This document shows positions 20,975-28,938 of a DNA stretch of 41,288 nucleotides, piece after piece. Numbering within the stretch: position 1 is the stretch's first letter; the number at the start of each line of letters is the position of its first letter. Source of the DNA: a virus; IMG/VR virus record IMGVR_UViG_3300025687_000104, positions 1 to 41,288 of that record; one strand, written 5' to 3'. The notes below the pieces were generated by a model that was not told the DNA's origin, searched no databases, and was given only the letters and a program-made list of their open reading frames with translations. The translations under genes and the position numbers were made by a program.

Positions 20975-22818
20975 ACCGATGCCGTCCAGTACCAGACAGG
21001 CTCGCCGGAGGTGGCCCATGTCACAGGAATAATCGTCGATGTCATTGTTCCGGCATACCAATCGCCAACAGTCGTCCCCGGCGTTAGCTGCACCTTGGTC
21101 GGGGTGCGGCTCAGACCATGGGTAATATTGTCGGTGGTGGCCGCGCCGGAGACTGTGTGGACGCCCTCGGCTCGCATAACGATGCCGGTGTCAACGCCGA
21201 ATTTGTAGCTGGCCGCGGTGGAGTAGCTGGCAGGGGCAGTCGTGTGCCACGCATTGTTATCGAACTGGTACTCGCCAAAATTTGAAGCATGGCTTGAGCG
21301 CGTGTTCCATGACCCAGCGGAAGGCGTTCCACGGTCAATGTTATTGGTGATGACTGCGTGATTGACACTATCCATATCAATGCAGCAAACCGTGGCGTTT
21401 TGAAAACCGCACCCGACAACGTGCAGGGTGTCGAGCTGCTCGTCAGCGTCAGCCTCGACTAGAATAGCGATGGTGGCGTAGTTGAAGAAGCACGATGAAA
21501 ACATCACGCTGCTACCGACATCTTTCTTTATTCGAACAGCGGTGAGGCCCGCACTGCCGCCAATGTAGCAGGAGTTGAAGATGTAGTTCGTCGCCTTGTT
21601 GTCCATTAAGATTTGGTTGGTCCCACCTTCAGAAATCCAGCATCCGTTAAACGTCAGAAACAGGCTCTCTGAAGCGTAGATGTTATAACTCCCAGTGCAG
21701 TACATATGGCAATCCGTGAAGGTGATGCCCTGCGGCCTGTCACTGGAGGCGACCAACGTACTTTGGTAGTCTGTTGAGATTTTGACGCCGCTACAGGAAT
21801 TACCAAAGCGGCAGTGATGGATGTTGCTGTCGATCATACGTCCGCGGATATGGAAATTAACGCCAGAAGCGTTTGCGACTGAGAACGAGCAATCTCCGAT
21901 ATTGCCGAAATCTCCGTAGGTGTCGAAGAGCGTAACGGCGGCAGTACTGGAGAAGTGACAACGGGCGATGTTAAATTGCCACGCGCCCTTGCCAACCAGA
22001 ACGGCTCCAGTGACACCCGTCGTAGCGATGGAGAGGTCCAGCATCTGGAACCGCAGGGACAACTCGGTAGAAGTGCCGAAGGCGACATAGGCTTCCGTGT
22101 GGTCGCTCGACCCATCTGCGTTGACGGTAACGCTGTCGATCCGGCCATTGGCGTCGATAGTGCAGGTGGCCGTGGGGTCGGTAGAGCCATCACCAAATAG
22201 CGTGACGGTCGGTGGGCTGGTGTAATAGCCGGGGTAGGCTACCGTTACGGAATCAATCACGCCCGCCGTAATACCCGCCGAGCCGTAAGCCGTACCTTCC
22301 AGTTTGATGACGGCATCGAAATTTGTGGACGCCCTCAGAACAGTAGCGCCAGGGCCTGCGCCCATCAGCGTGACAGGCACAGACCCAGAGTGTGTGATGG
22401 CCTCAGTGATCTTGATCGATCCCGCAGGCAACACAACAACACCGCCGCCGTTGGCAACTGCTGCATCCATCGCCGCCTGGACGGCTGCGGTGTCATCCGT
22501 GGAACCATCGGCTGTAACACCATAATCCTCTGCTGAGATATTATAGCTATGCCGGGATGCCAGGCGGACCCATTCTGTGCCATCGAAAAATGCAGGAGTA
22601 ACGCCCGCAGCCTCATTGTTGATGTAGGCCAACGAACCCTCAAAATCCGATGATGACGGCAGCGTTGCCGCAGTGTAACTCGGGAGGGGGACCGCGCTTT
22701 CAAGATGCAAGGACAGCAGAAACTCGGAAATCTTGCGGACCCATTCATCCGTGTCGGCGTACTCCCTCGGGACGCCCGAATCCTTCAACGAGACAAGCGA
22801 TCGCGGTGAATCAACCAT
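20971..22818 (-). CDS. Beta-helix tailspike (pectate-lyase-3 type)
   Basis: 615 residues. An N-terminal virion-attachment region is followed from about 96 by AEDYGVTADGSTDDTAAVQA, the hallmark start of the Pectate_lyase_3/tailspike beta-helix. The helix runs to about 530 with short strands and Asn/Cys ladders. A small inserted module (about 185-255) has SVTVAYPGYYTSPPTVTLFG, a common adhesive repeat. The C-terminal sandwich (HGLSRTPTKVQLTPGTTVGD) may trimerise or bind. It probably recognises and may cut host surface polysaccharide. TAATG overlap upstream. Confidence 0.9.
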   Translation of the reverse strand: MVDSPRSLVSLKDSGVPREYADTDEWVRKISEFLLSLHLESAVPLPSYTAATLPSSSDFEGSLAYINNEAAGVTPAFFDGTEWVRLASRHSYNISAEDYGVTADGSTDDTAAVQAAMDAAVANGGGVVVLPAGSIKITEAITHSGSVPVTLMGAGPGATVLRASTNFDAVIKLEGTAYGSAGITAGVIDSVTVAYPGYYTSPPTVTLFGDGSTDPTATCTIDANGRIDSVTVNADGSSDHTEAYVAFGTSTELSLRFQMLDLSIATTGVTGAVLVGKGAWQFNIARCHFSSTAAVTLFDTYGDFGNIGDCSFSVANASGVNFHIRGRMIDSNIHHCRFGNSCSGVKISTDYQSTLVASSDRPQGITFTDCHMYCTGSYNIYASESLFLTFNGCWISEGGTNQILMDNKATNYIFNSCYIGGSAGLTAVRIKKDVGSSVMFSSCFFNYATIAILVEADADEQLDTLHVVGCGFQNATVCCIDMDSVNHAVITNNIDRGTPSAGSWNTRSSHASNFGEYQFDNNAWHTTAPASYSTAASYKFGVDTGIVMRAEGVHTVSGAATTDNITHGLSRTPTKVQLTPGTTVGDWYAGTMTSTIIPVTWATSGEPVWYWTASV

Positions 22819-24305
22819 TAGCGCCTGCCCTGTCGAACGAACTCAACGTCAATTCCTTGCGCGTGTGTCCATGTCCCGCCGGCTGCGACTGTCGTGGTGA
22901 AATCATGGTACCTGCCTGAGTTGTTTTGTGCAGTATCACCGATGTCATTGACCGAAGCCGCTGCGTCGAACGACTGCGTATCAAACAAGTCCTCACGACC
23001 TGCGACCTGCGTTGTGACAGTGCCGCCGTCAACCAGAGGTCTGACCCTTTGAACCCTGGACAATGCGCCCTTGTTCAATTCCATCGACCCTGTGGTGAAC
23101 GTCGCGGCAAGGTTCGCGCCGTTGAACTGGCCGTATTGACTTGACGTATCGAACGCCGCCAGGAGCCTATCCCCACCCGTCCATGAAATCGCATCCAGAG
23201 TGAACGGGACTGTTTCCAGATCAGGATACAACGCCCCGACTTCCTCAAGCGTCGTGCCAAGCGAAAGGCCGTCACCGATGCACTCGGCCTCAATATCAGC
23301 CGATGACCAGCGGTTTTCGGGCCAGTGGTAGATGAACATCTTGTTTGGCGTCCCGTTGGTGTTTCCTGTGCCGGGGAATGACCAGATGATCGTCTTGTTC
23401 AGCGGGTCGATTGCCGCCGAGACGCGGGTACGGTTGGAAATGTCGAACTGCGCCCAGAACTCATTATCAACTTTGTTTTCCCCGATAGGGTGCGACTGCA
23501 CACCGTCCGAGACATAGAACCCTTCGTCCGAAATGAAGTAAGTCAGCCGCCCAAGGGACACAACGGAACCCGGAATGGGCGTCCCGCGCTTCCTGTCGAT
23601 AGGGTCGAACCTGAACACCAGAGGCGGGCCGACATACGTCATGCGATAGATCGCGCGTTCGCAGAAAACTAGCCCGTATTCGACACCGCCCACGATGCGC
23701 TGAACGTCCCCGCCCTCTTTCAAATCTTCATAATCACACTGCGTATCAGCGTCGGGGTCAAAGTCCGTTTGGTCACGGATACCTGACCACCACACGCGGG
23801 ACCGCTTTACGCCGTCCGTGGTGTCGTTGGTATGCCCCAGAACCAGGAACTGCCCGACAACATCAAGCGTCCGCGCCTTGGGTTTGTTCGTGGACGTAAT
23901 CATGTCAGCGAAGGCAGAACCACCTGGCGTAATGGACTGCACGGGGTCATCGTAGTTCGTTGCCACGAATGTCGGGCCGAACTGCGTAAACTGCCAATCG
24001 GAATCGTCAGACAGGGAATACCCGCCCGCCTTGGAAACGTCGTTCCATGTGTCGGCAATCAGGCTATATAGCTTGCTTGCGTCCCCAGCGTAAGCGTAGG
24101 TCTGGTGTCCTGCACCCACAGCACCAGAAAAGCCCCGGCAACGCGCATCAAGTGCGCTTGACGTTCCAGACAGGGCCTTCATGGGCTGATAGCTGAAACG
24201 GTCGGGAATGACGTTCGTTGCTTCTCTCAGGCCGGGATTGCCGAAGTCGGGGAGGTCGGGGAGCCATTCCCCGAAGGGAATAGTTTTCATCTGGCGGCTC
24301 TTCAT
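22818..24305 (-). CDS. Tail nozzle / DNA stabilisation protein (P22 gp10-like propeller)
   Basis: 495 residues. Repeated beta motifs with aromatic-Asp blades (FGEWLPDLPDFGNPGLREAT; FVATNYDDPVQSITPG; FLVLGHTND; NRWSS) fit the beta-propeller nozzle proteins that close the portal channel in podoviruses. The order adaptor, small proteins, nozzle, tailspike agrees. The start is the ATG overlapping the upstream stop (ATGA). Confidence 0.78.
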   Translation of the reverse strand: MKSRQMKTIPFGEWLPDLPDFGNPGLREATNVIPDRFSYQPMKALSGTSSALDARCRGFSGAVGAGHQTYAYAGDASKLYSLIADTWNDVSKAGGYSLSDDSDWQFTQFGPTFVATNYDDPVQSITPGGSAFADMITSTNKPKARTLDVVGQFLVLGHTNDTTDGVKRSRVWWSGIRDQTDFDPDADTQCDYEDLKEGGDVQRIVGGVEYGLVFCERAIYRMTYVGPPLVFRFDPIDRKRGTPIPGSVVSLGRLTYFISDEGFYVSDGVQSHPIGENKVDNEFWAQFDISNRTRVSAAIDPLNKTIIWSFPGTGNTNGTPNKMFIYHWPENRWSSADIEAECIGDGLSLGTTLEEVGALYPDLETVPFTLDAISWTGGDRLLAAFDTSSQYGQFNGANLAATFTTGSMELNKGALSRVQRVRPLVDGGTVTTQVAGREDLFDTQSFDAAASVNDIGDTAQNNSGRYHDFTTTVAAGGTWTHAQGIDVEFVRQGRR

Positions 24306-25672
24306 TGTGCGGCCTCTGCGTCGTTGGATAGAAGGCCCGCGCCTGTAACACCGCCAAGCAGTCCGCTTGCCAAGAGATTGCGGCTGTTCAGGTTCCGGGG
24401 ATCGAAGCGGGCAAACCGGGATCGGATTTGATTCGCATTATCATCAAACACGATGAAATGCCGCGCATCCTGAGTCCCCGCCATTCCAGGCAGTTTTACG
24501 CCGCCGAATCCCTGTCTATTACTGAATACGGAAGCATCCATGTCGATGCTGTCAAATCCGGCCTTCTTGAAAATGTCGGCAATGACAGCGCCGGGAGATG
24601 CCATTTCGCCCGTGAAATCGTCGTAAACCTCATTGATGTTTGCCCGCAGAATGGCGTCAAAGTCTGACGCAGATATGCCCCCATCAACAGCGTCATCGTA
24701 CAGTTTTGCCAAAACGTCATCGCGGGTGAATTGGTCAATCTGCCATTCGTCAAAACTTTCCTGCGTTGCCCGCAGAAGGTCCATGAACGAGCCGCCCTCG
24801 CCCACAATGTCTTCCCCGTCATCGCTGTATTTTATGGCATAATCGAAAAATGTTTCACCATCACCGCCAACCCTGACCGGGTTCTCCATGCGCAACCGAG
24901 CCGGGTAAACAGTTCCATCATTCTGGATGCCAAGCCGTTCACGAGCGATGGCGTCTAGGGCTTCATCAATCTGGCCTTGAGACAGGTCTGCGGCGTCATC
25001 AACATCAACACCCCGGAACGCCCAATAGTCCAGAAGATCATCTGCATCCCCGTCAAACATAGCATCGGCGGACGATTCAATTTCTCTCTGGATTCTGCTT
25101 GTAATATCGGGTCCACCGAGGCCCGCGTAATTCTCGTTTACGTCTTCAAGGCTATTGGTGAAGTAATGGTGTGGGCCATAATGCCCCTCCGGGGTGCTGT
25201 AGGTATTCCGAAATTCGGTAATATTGCGTGGTGATCCATGCCACGCATCAACCGGAAAATATTGGTCTGCCCGCGCCATCTGACTCGCTGTGTCCATGGG
25301 TAGATCATCCGCCACACCCGAAAGCGCGTTGCCCACCTTGCCAACGGTCCCCATCACTCCCGGACCCGGCATCAGGGCGCTATCACCAAACGCCTGCAAA
25401 TACTCAGGCGACAACCCGCCGTACTCATCAGACACGCCCTGCAATCGCGCCATCTCCTGCGGAATCGTGTTCATGCCAAACCAGCCGCTGCCCTCGCCCT
25501 GTCCCGTCAGGCCCTGCCACCAGTTATCGTAGGCGGCAAGCATCGGATCGTTCGGCGTTGTCATGGTCGCCGCGAGCGGGCCTAAACGTGTTTCCATGTT
25601 CATGCGCTGGTCGCCATTAGGCGGTGCCATAGCCCTGATCCGGTCCAGTGCGTACTGATAAGCAGGCTTCAT
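24302..25672 (-). CDS. Virion-cassette protein with ADP-ribosyltransferase-like domain
   Basis: 456 residues, start MKPAYQYALDRIRAMAPPNG. An N-terminal helical region is followed by AWHGSPRNITEF (about 143-154) and GHYGPHHYFTNSLEDVNENY (163-182), the H and Y motifs of the phage ADP-ribosyltransferase fold; VYPARLRMENPVRV (about 255-268) is another typical element. The end (HFIVFDDNANQIRSRFARFD) is the common terminus of these domains. It may be ejected to modify host protein or nucleic acid. The third catalytic residue cannot be assigned. ATGA overlaps at both ends. Confidence 0.75.
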   Translation of the reverse strand: MKPAYQYALDRIRAMAPPNGDQRMNMETRLGPLAATMTTPNDPMLAAYDNWWQGLTGQGEGSGWFGMNTIPQEMARLQGVSDEYGGLSPEYLQAFGDSALMPGPGVMGTVGKVGNALSGVADDLPMDTASQMARADQYFPVDAWHGSPRNITEFRNTYSTPEGHYGPHHYFTNSLEDVNENYAGLGGPDITSRIQREIESSADAMFDGDADDLLDYWAFRGVDVDDAADLSQGQIDEALDAIARERLGIQNDGTVYPARLRMENPVRVGGDGETFFDYAIKYSDDGEDIVGEGGSFMDLLRATQESFDEWQIDQFTRDDVLAKLYDDAVDGGISASDFDAILRANINEVYDDFTGEMASPGAVIADIFKKAGFDSIDMDASVFSNRQGFGGVKLPGMAGTQDARHFIVFDDNANQIRSRFARFDPRNLNSRNLLASGLLGGVTGAGLLSNDAEAAQ

Positions 25673-26286
25673 GGCGTCGGAACCTCCGAACGCATCGACG
25701 CACCAACGGGGAAGCGGTCGCGCTTGTCGGACTTCATCACGCGGGCCTTGCTGTCTTCGTACAACCGACCCCAACGTGCGGCGGCTTCGTCATCCTCCAG
25801 GTACATGGCAAGTTCCATCAGGGAGCCGTAAAGCAACAACCCCCGTGCGTTGGAGAACAGCCAATTCGTGTCAGCATCGTCTGAGAGGTCAGTGAACCGC
25901 GCCCAATAGAACAGTTTGCCCGTGTGGCTACCGCTTGCGGGATACGGACCAAAGACGAAGTTCTCACCTTCAATGGTGAACGCCTTGGGTGTGCCTTCTG
26001 TCCGTGCAATCCTTCGCATCCAGAACTGCTCTGGATTGAGGTAGGTCAAGCGTGATGCGTCGTTGTCCAGAACGAACCGGCGAACGCCAAGAAACCCCGT
26101 GGGCAGTGCTGCAGTCTGGGCTGAAATGGTCACGTCTGCGCTGGTTTCCATCGCACGAACGCGGAGGTCCATGGCAATGCGATCCTGCGCCAGTGCGACA
26201 AACTCGGGGATGCGCGAGGTCAGGTCGTCACGCTCCGCCCAGTTGGCGATGGCGGATTTTAGTTCGCCGTAATTCGTCAGACTCAT
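25669..26286 (-). CDS. Head-tail adaptor protein (SU10/podovirus type)
   Basis: 205 residues: SLTNYGELKSAIANWAERDD, then IPEFVALAQDRIAMDLRVRA and MET, with TALPTGFLGVRRFVLD in the middle and a helical end. This is the phage adaptor family that docks beneath the portal. Coupled by ATGA to genes on both sides. Confidence 0.85.
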   Translation of the reverse strand: MSLTNYGELKSAIANWAERDDLTSRIPEFVALAQDRIAMDLRVRAMETSADVTISAQTAALPTGFLGVRRFVLDNDASRLTYLNPEQFWMRRIARTEGTPKAFTIEGENFVFGPYPASGSHTGKLFYWARFTDLSDDADTNWLFSNARGLLLYGSLMELAMYLEDDEAAARWGRLYEDSKARVMKSDKRDRFPVGASMRSEVPTP

Positions 26287-26780
26287 TGGAACAACTCCGC
26301 GCTGCCGTCATAGCCGTAACGCTTGGGGGGATGGATCACCCGCTGCAAATGGCTGTCGGGGTGGAATGTGACTTTAAGCCCACGGGCACGGGCCAAACCC
26401 GCAAGATAGGCAATCGTCGGGACTTGGTATTCATACGCCTCAGAGTTGCCCGGAACGCCCCACACGGCCATATCGTCGGCCTGGAGCATCGCCATTGCCA
26501 TCATGTAGGCAATCGAACAACTCATGTTCACGCCGGTCATCGCCGCGACTTCGGTCAGCGGGTACGGCTCGGCGGTGTTAATCTCGTGGAACCGCTCCTG
26601 CATGATAACGGGGCAGTCAAAGCCGTTCAGGTGTTCGATACGGTCGCACCATTTCTCCCGGCGGTGCATTTCAAACACCAGATCGGCGTCACGGTCGAAG
26701 GACTTGTTCATGACCCACCGCGCGTCGTGTTCGGGCGGGTTGTCCTGATAGTCGGGGTGTCCGCCAACGATCAGGATCAT
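26283..26780 (-). CDS. Rossmann-like phage protein (MptE-like candidate)
   Basis: 165 residues. DADLVFEMHRREKW, QERFHEINTAEPYPLTEVAA, SCSIAYMMAMAMLQADDMAV and WGVPGNSEAYEYQ match a common phage family with a Rossmann-type, MptE-like or sialyltransferase-like nucleotide-binding core, often within structural clusters. Substrate unknown. Its closeness to the O-antigen ligase-like gene is suggestive, but the family also occurs without such genes. Confidence 0.5.
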   Translation of the reverse strand: MILIVGGHPDYQDNPPEHDARWVMNKSFDRDADLVFEMHRREKWCDRIEHLNGFDCPVIMQERFHEINTAEPYPLTEVAAMTGVNMSCSIAYMMAMAMLQADDMAVWGVPGNSEAYEYQVPTIAYLAGLARARGLKVTFHPDSHLQRVIHPPKRYGYDGSAELFQ

Positions 26781-27121
26781 ATTTTGCCGTCCACGGCCCG
26801 TAGGTTCTTATAGTCGGGATCGTTCAGGAACTTGGCGCAAAACGCGCGTTTCTCCTTCGCCTTCCAGCGCATGAAGTCCTGCACACGAACACCCTTCTGA
26901 TGGCACCATTCCATCCAGATCACGGCGGGAATCTCGGCCACCTTCCTGCCGAGCGCCTCGCTGTCGGTCTGACCATCAGCCCGAAAGGCTGCATTGCGGT
27001 CGAGGATGCTGGAAACGTCCTGGTGGTAGCTGAGATACGACTTCTCGGTGTCGGGGTCGAAGTGATAGCGCGTCTCCACGCCACCATGCAGGCCCACAGT
27101 CTTGTCTGTGATCCAACTCAT
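26777..27121 (-). CDS. Conserved phage structural-cluster protein (114 aa)
   Basis: MSWITDKTVGLHGGVETRYH, then helical regions and the ending FLNDPDYKNLRAVDGKI, a pattern (LNDPDxxxxR) common in short-tailed phages beside capsid and adaptor genes. Function unknown. ATGA overlaps at both ends. Confidence 0.68.
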   Translation of the reverse strand: MSWITDKTVGLHGGVETRYHFDPDTEKSYLSYHQDVSSILDRNAAFRADGQTDSEALGRKVAEIPAVIWMEWCHQKGVRVQDFMRWKAKEKRAFCAKFLNDPDYKNLRAVDGKI

Positions 27122-27498
27122 TTTGGAACCTCAATCTTGCTTGCATGTAACAATGGCGACCACGGGGAAGCCGATGCGGACACATTCCATGCCCACTGTT
27201 CGGAAGCCTCGTCCATCACCACATTTCGTTTCATTGTCAGGTTGCGAAGGCTCAAATAGACCTGCTGCCGGATTTCCCAATCCCACGGGTACGCATAGAA
27301 AGCGTCGATATTCAGTTGTAGCGCGTCTGTCGGTTCCGCCACCAGGAGAGTGTAGGATTGCCCGAACTTGACGTGGCCCCGCCATTCCTGAAGGCCCATC
27401 CATCCGTTTGCCACAACGGCAGCGAACAGCACGACCCCAAGGCATAGGCGAGCAATGCGCCGGTAACTGGCATTTGTGCCGGGAAGCCAATCAAGCAC
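27118..27498 (-). CDS. Single-span membrane protein overlapping the ligase-like gene
   Basis: About 126 residues with the proposed GTG start at 27498 (the frame is open to 27603). A basic N-terminus (ASYRRIARL) precedes one span (CLGVVLFAAVVANGWMGL), then a soluble helical domain (TDALQLNIDAFYAYPWDWEI). It shares 187 bases in another frame with the end of the ligase-like gene. Such a domain resembles the periplasmic extension of some O-antigen ligases, so it may be a detached part or partner of that protein. The start has no strong ribosome site. Confidence 0.6.
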   Translation of the reverse strand: MLDWLPGTNASYRRIARLCLGVVLFAAVVANGWMGLQEWRGHVKFGQSYTLLVAEPTDALQLNIDAFYAYPWDWEIRQQVYLSLRNLTMKRNVVMDEASEQWAWNVSASASPWSPLLHASKIEVPK

Positions 27499-28466
27499 AT
27501 CACCGCACCGAGAATCAAAATCACTGACGGGGCCGCGCGGGTAAAGATCAGCCATAGACACAAACCACCCAATCCAAGGCCAATTAGACCGGCCTCGGCC
27601 CAAAGTTGCAGATAATCGTTGTGTGCCGCGCCCGCGTGATGCCCGATCTGGACCTCTACACGGTCAAACAGCGCCAAATGTTCCGCCCCGAAGCGGGGGT
27701 AGTGGTAGTTGAACGACCCGAAGCCCTGCCCGAGCAGTGGATGCTCCAGAATCATATGCCCCGTGTTCCACCATAATTCGAGACGGGCCAGAGCCGAACC
27801 GCTCACCACGTCCCACGCCTCTGGAACCGCGAACAGTGTCACCACAGGGACAGCCGCCGCGAACACCGCCGCACTTCGCACGTGTGTCCACAGAAGCCAC
27901 AAAAACAGGCCATAGAACGCAATGAACTCAATTCTGCTGGGCAGGTGCATCAGGTAGGCGATTGACGCACCCAGAAGGGCTAAATGCGCAATCCTGACCC
28001 ATCTGTGTTCGCTATTTGATCCAAACCAGAGAACTGGCAACAAAAGCACAACATACTCGGTCGCGAAGTTCTCATTCCCGAAGGAACCGAACCAGCCAAA
28101 CGTCAGCTCAAAGACCAGAACACCGGCCACACAAAGCCCTGCAACGCGAATGACGGGCTTCAGCCCGTACACCCTCCCGGCAAAGAAACACGCCGCCAGG
28201 GGCAGGATTTTGTGAAGCTGGTGCAGGCTCTGCCGTTGATCCTCTGACCAGAGAACCGACAGGCAGAGCCAGCCCAGAAACAACAGCACGGACGCCGTGA
28301 CGGCATCCCACTGAAACTTCAGGAACGGCAGCGCGAGGCAGAAGGCATAAAGCACCATCCACTTGGGAAGATGCCCTGCAATCAGCCCCGGCCACCATGC
28401 CATGGTAGCAAGGAAAAGGGCGGCTGAGATAACCCAACCGCCCAGATCATTACTGACCTTCAACAC
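27312..28466 (-). CDS. O-antigen ligase/polymerase-like membrane protein (Wzy_C/WaaL family)
   Basis: 384 residues with roughly ten membrane spans. Family marks: GSFGNENFATEYVVLLLPVL (128-147); a large periplasmic loop with ARLELWWNTGHMILEHPLLG (227-246) and QGFGSFNY; then HNDYLQLWAEAGLIGLGL (282-299), the hallmark of O-antigen ligases and polymerases. These enzymes join or extend undecaprenyl-linked glycan at the periplasmic face of the inner membrane. TTG start at 28466, overlapping the upstream stop; weak ribosome site. Its last 62 codons overlap the next gene. A host-envelope enzyme gene inside a virion cassette is very unusual. Confidence 0.85.
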   Translation of the reverse strand: MLKVSNDLGGWVISAALFLATMAWWPGLIAGHLPKWMVLYAFCLALPFLKFQWDAVTASVLLFLGWLCLSVLWSEDQRQSLHQLHKILPLAACFFAGRVYGLKPVIRVAGLCVAGVLVFELTFGWFGSFGNENFATEYVVLLLPVLWFGSNSEHRWVRIAHLALLGASIAYLMHLPSRIEFIAFYGLFLWLLWTHVRSAAVFAAAVPVVTLFAVPEAWDVVSGSALARLELWWNTGHMILEHPLLGQGFGSFNYHYPRFGAEHLALFDRVEVQIGHHAGAAHNDYLQLWAEAGLIGLGLGGLCLWLIFTRAAPSVILILGAVMCLIGFPAQMPVTGALLAYALGSCCSLPLWQTDGWAFRNGGATSSSGNPTLSWWRNRQTRYN

Positions 28467-28929
28467 GGATCACCAGAACCGCGTCAATGTCGTTCGTCGA
28501 ATAGCCCGACGTGGTGATGGCGATAACGTCACCAACCGCAACGGCCTGATCCGACAGTGTGAGCGTATCCACGTCACCAGCGGCAGAGTTGCTGAACGCG
28601 ATGTCCAGCGTGGTGCCGTAGTCCGTGAACGCCGTGGTTCCGACAGAAGCCACGCTCACAGTCAGGGAAATGTCATGCGTGGCAATCGCGCCAAACAGGA
28701 CACTCTGAATCTGTGCAAGGTCGCCCGCAATCGGGGAAACCATGAACGTGGTCGATGCCGTGGAGACATTCTCCAGCAAGACGGTCAGATCGCGGCCAAC
28801 GGGGATTGTGTCCCCGTCGCCATTGACCCAATCTACTGTGCCGTCGTCACTCTGGCGAATGTTCCAGCCCGCAAACGCGAGGCTGGGAACAAGCACCAGA
28901 GCGACCAGCAAGGGAAGAAAACGCTTCAT
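28450..28929 (-). CDS. Exported beta-rich protein following the capsid gene
   Basis: 159 residues. MKRFLPLLVALVLVPSLAFA is a strong signal peptide. The mature part is Thr/Ser/Val-rich beta sandwich (STASTTFMVSPIAGD, TLSDQAVAVGDVIAITTSGY) and would suit a capsid decoration domain were it not exported. It may be periplasmic or surface-bound. TAAGGAG lies just behind the capsid stop. Last 17 bases overlap the ligase-like gene. Confidence 0.75.
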   Translation of the reverse strand: MKRFLPLLVALVLVPSLAFAGWNIRQSDDGTVDWVNGDGDTIPVGRDLTVLLENVSTASTTFMVSPIAGDLAQIQSVLFGAIATHDISLTVSVASVGTTAFTDYGTTLDIAFSNSAAGDVDTLTLSDQAVAVGDVIAITTSGYSTNDIDAVLVIRVEGQ

Positions 28930-28938
28930 GACCGCTCC

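Noticed and set aside
26283-26780. Calling the Rossmann-like protein a sialyltransferase acting with the ligase
   Set aside because: The family is widespread in phage structural clusters without such enzymes, and no catalytic residues can be assigned from sequence alone.
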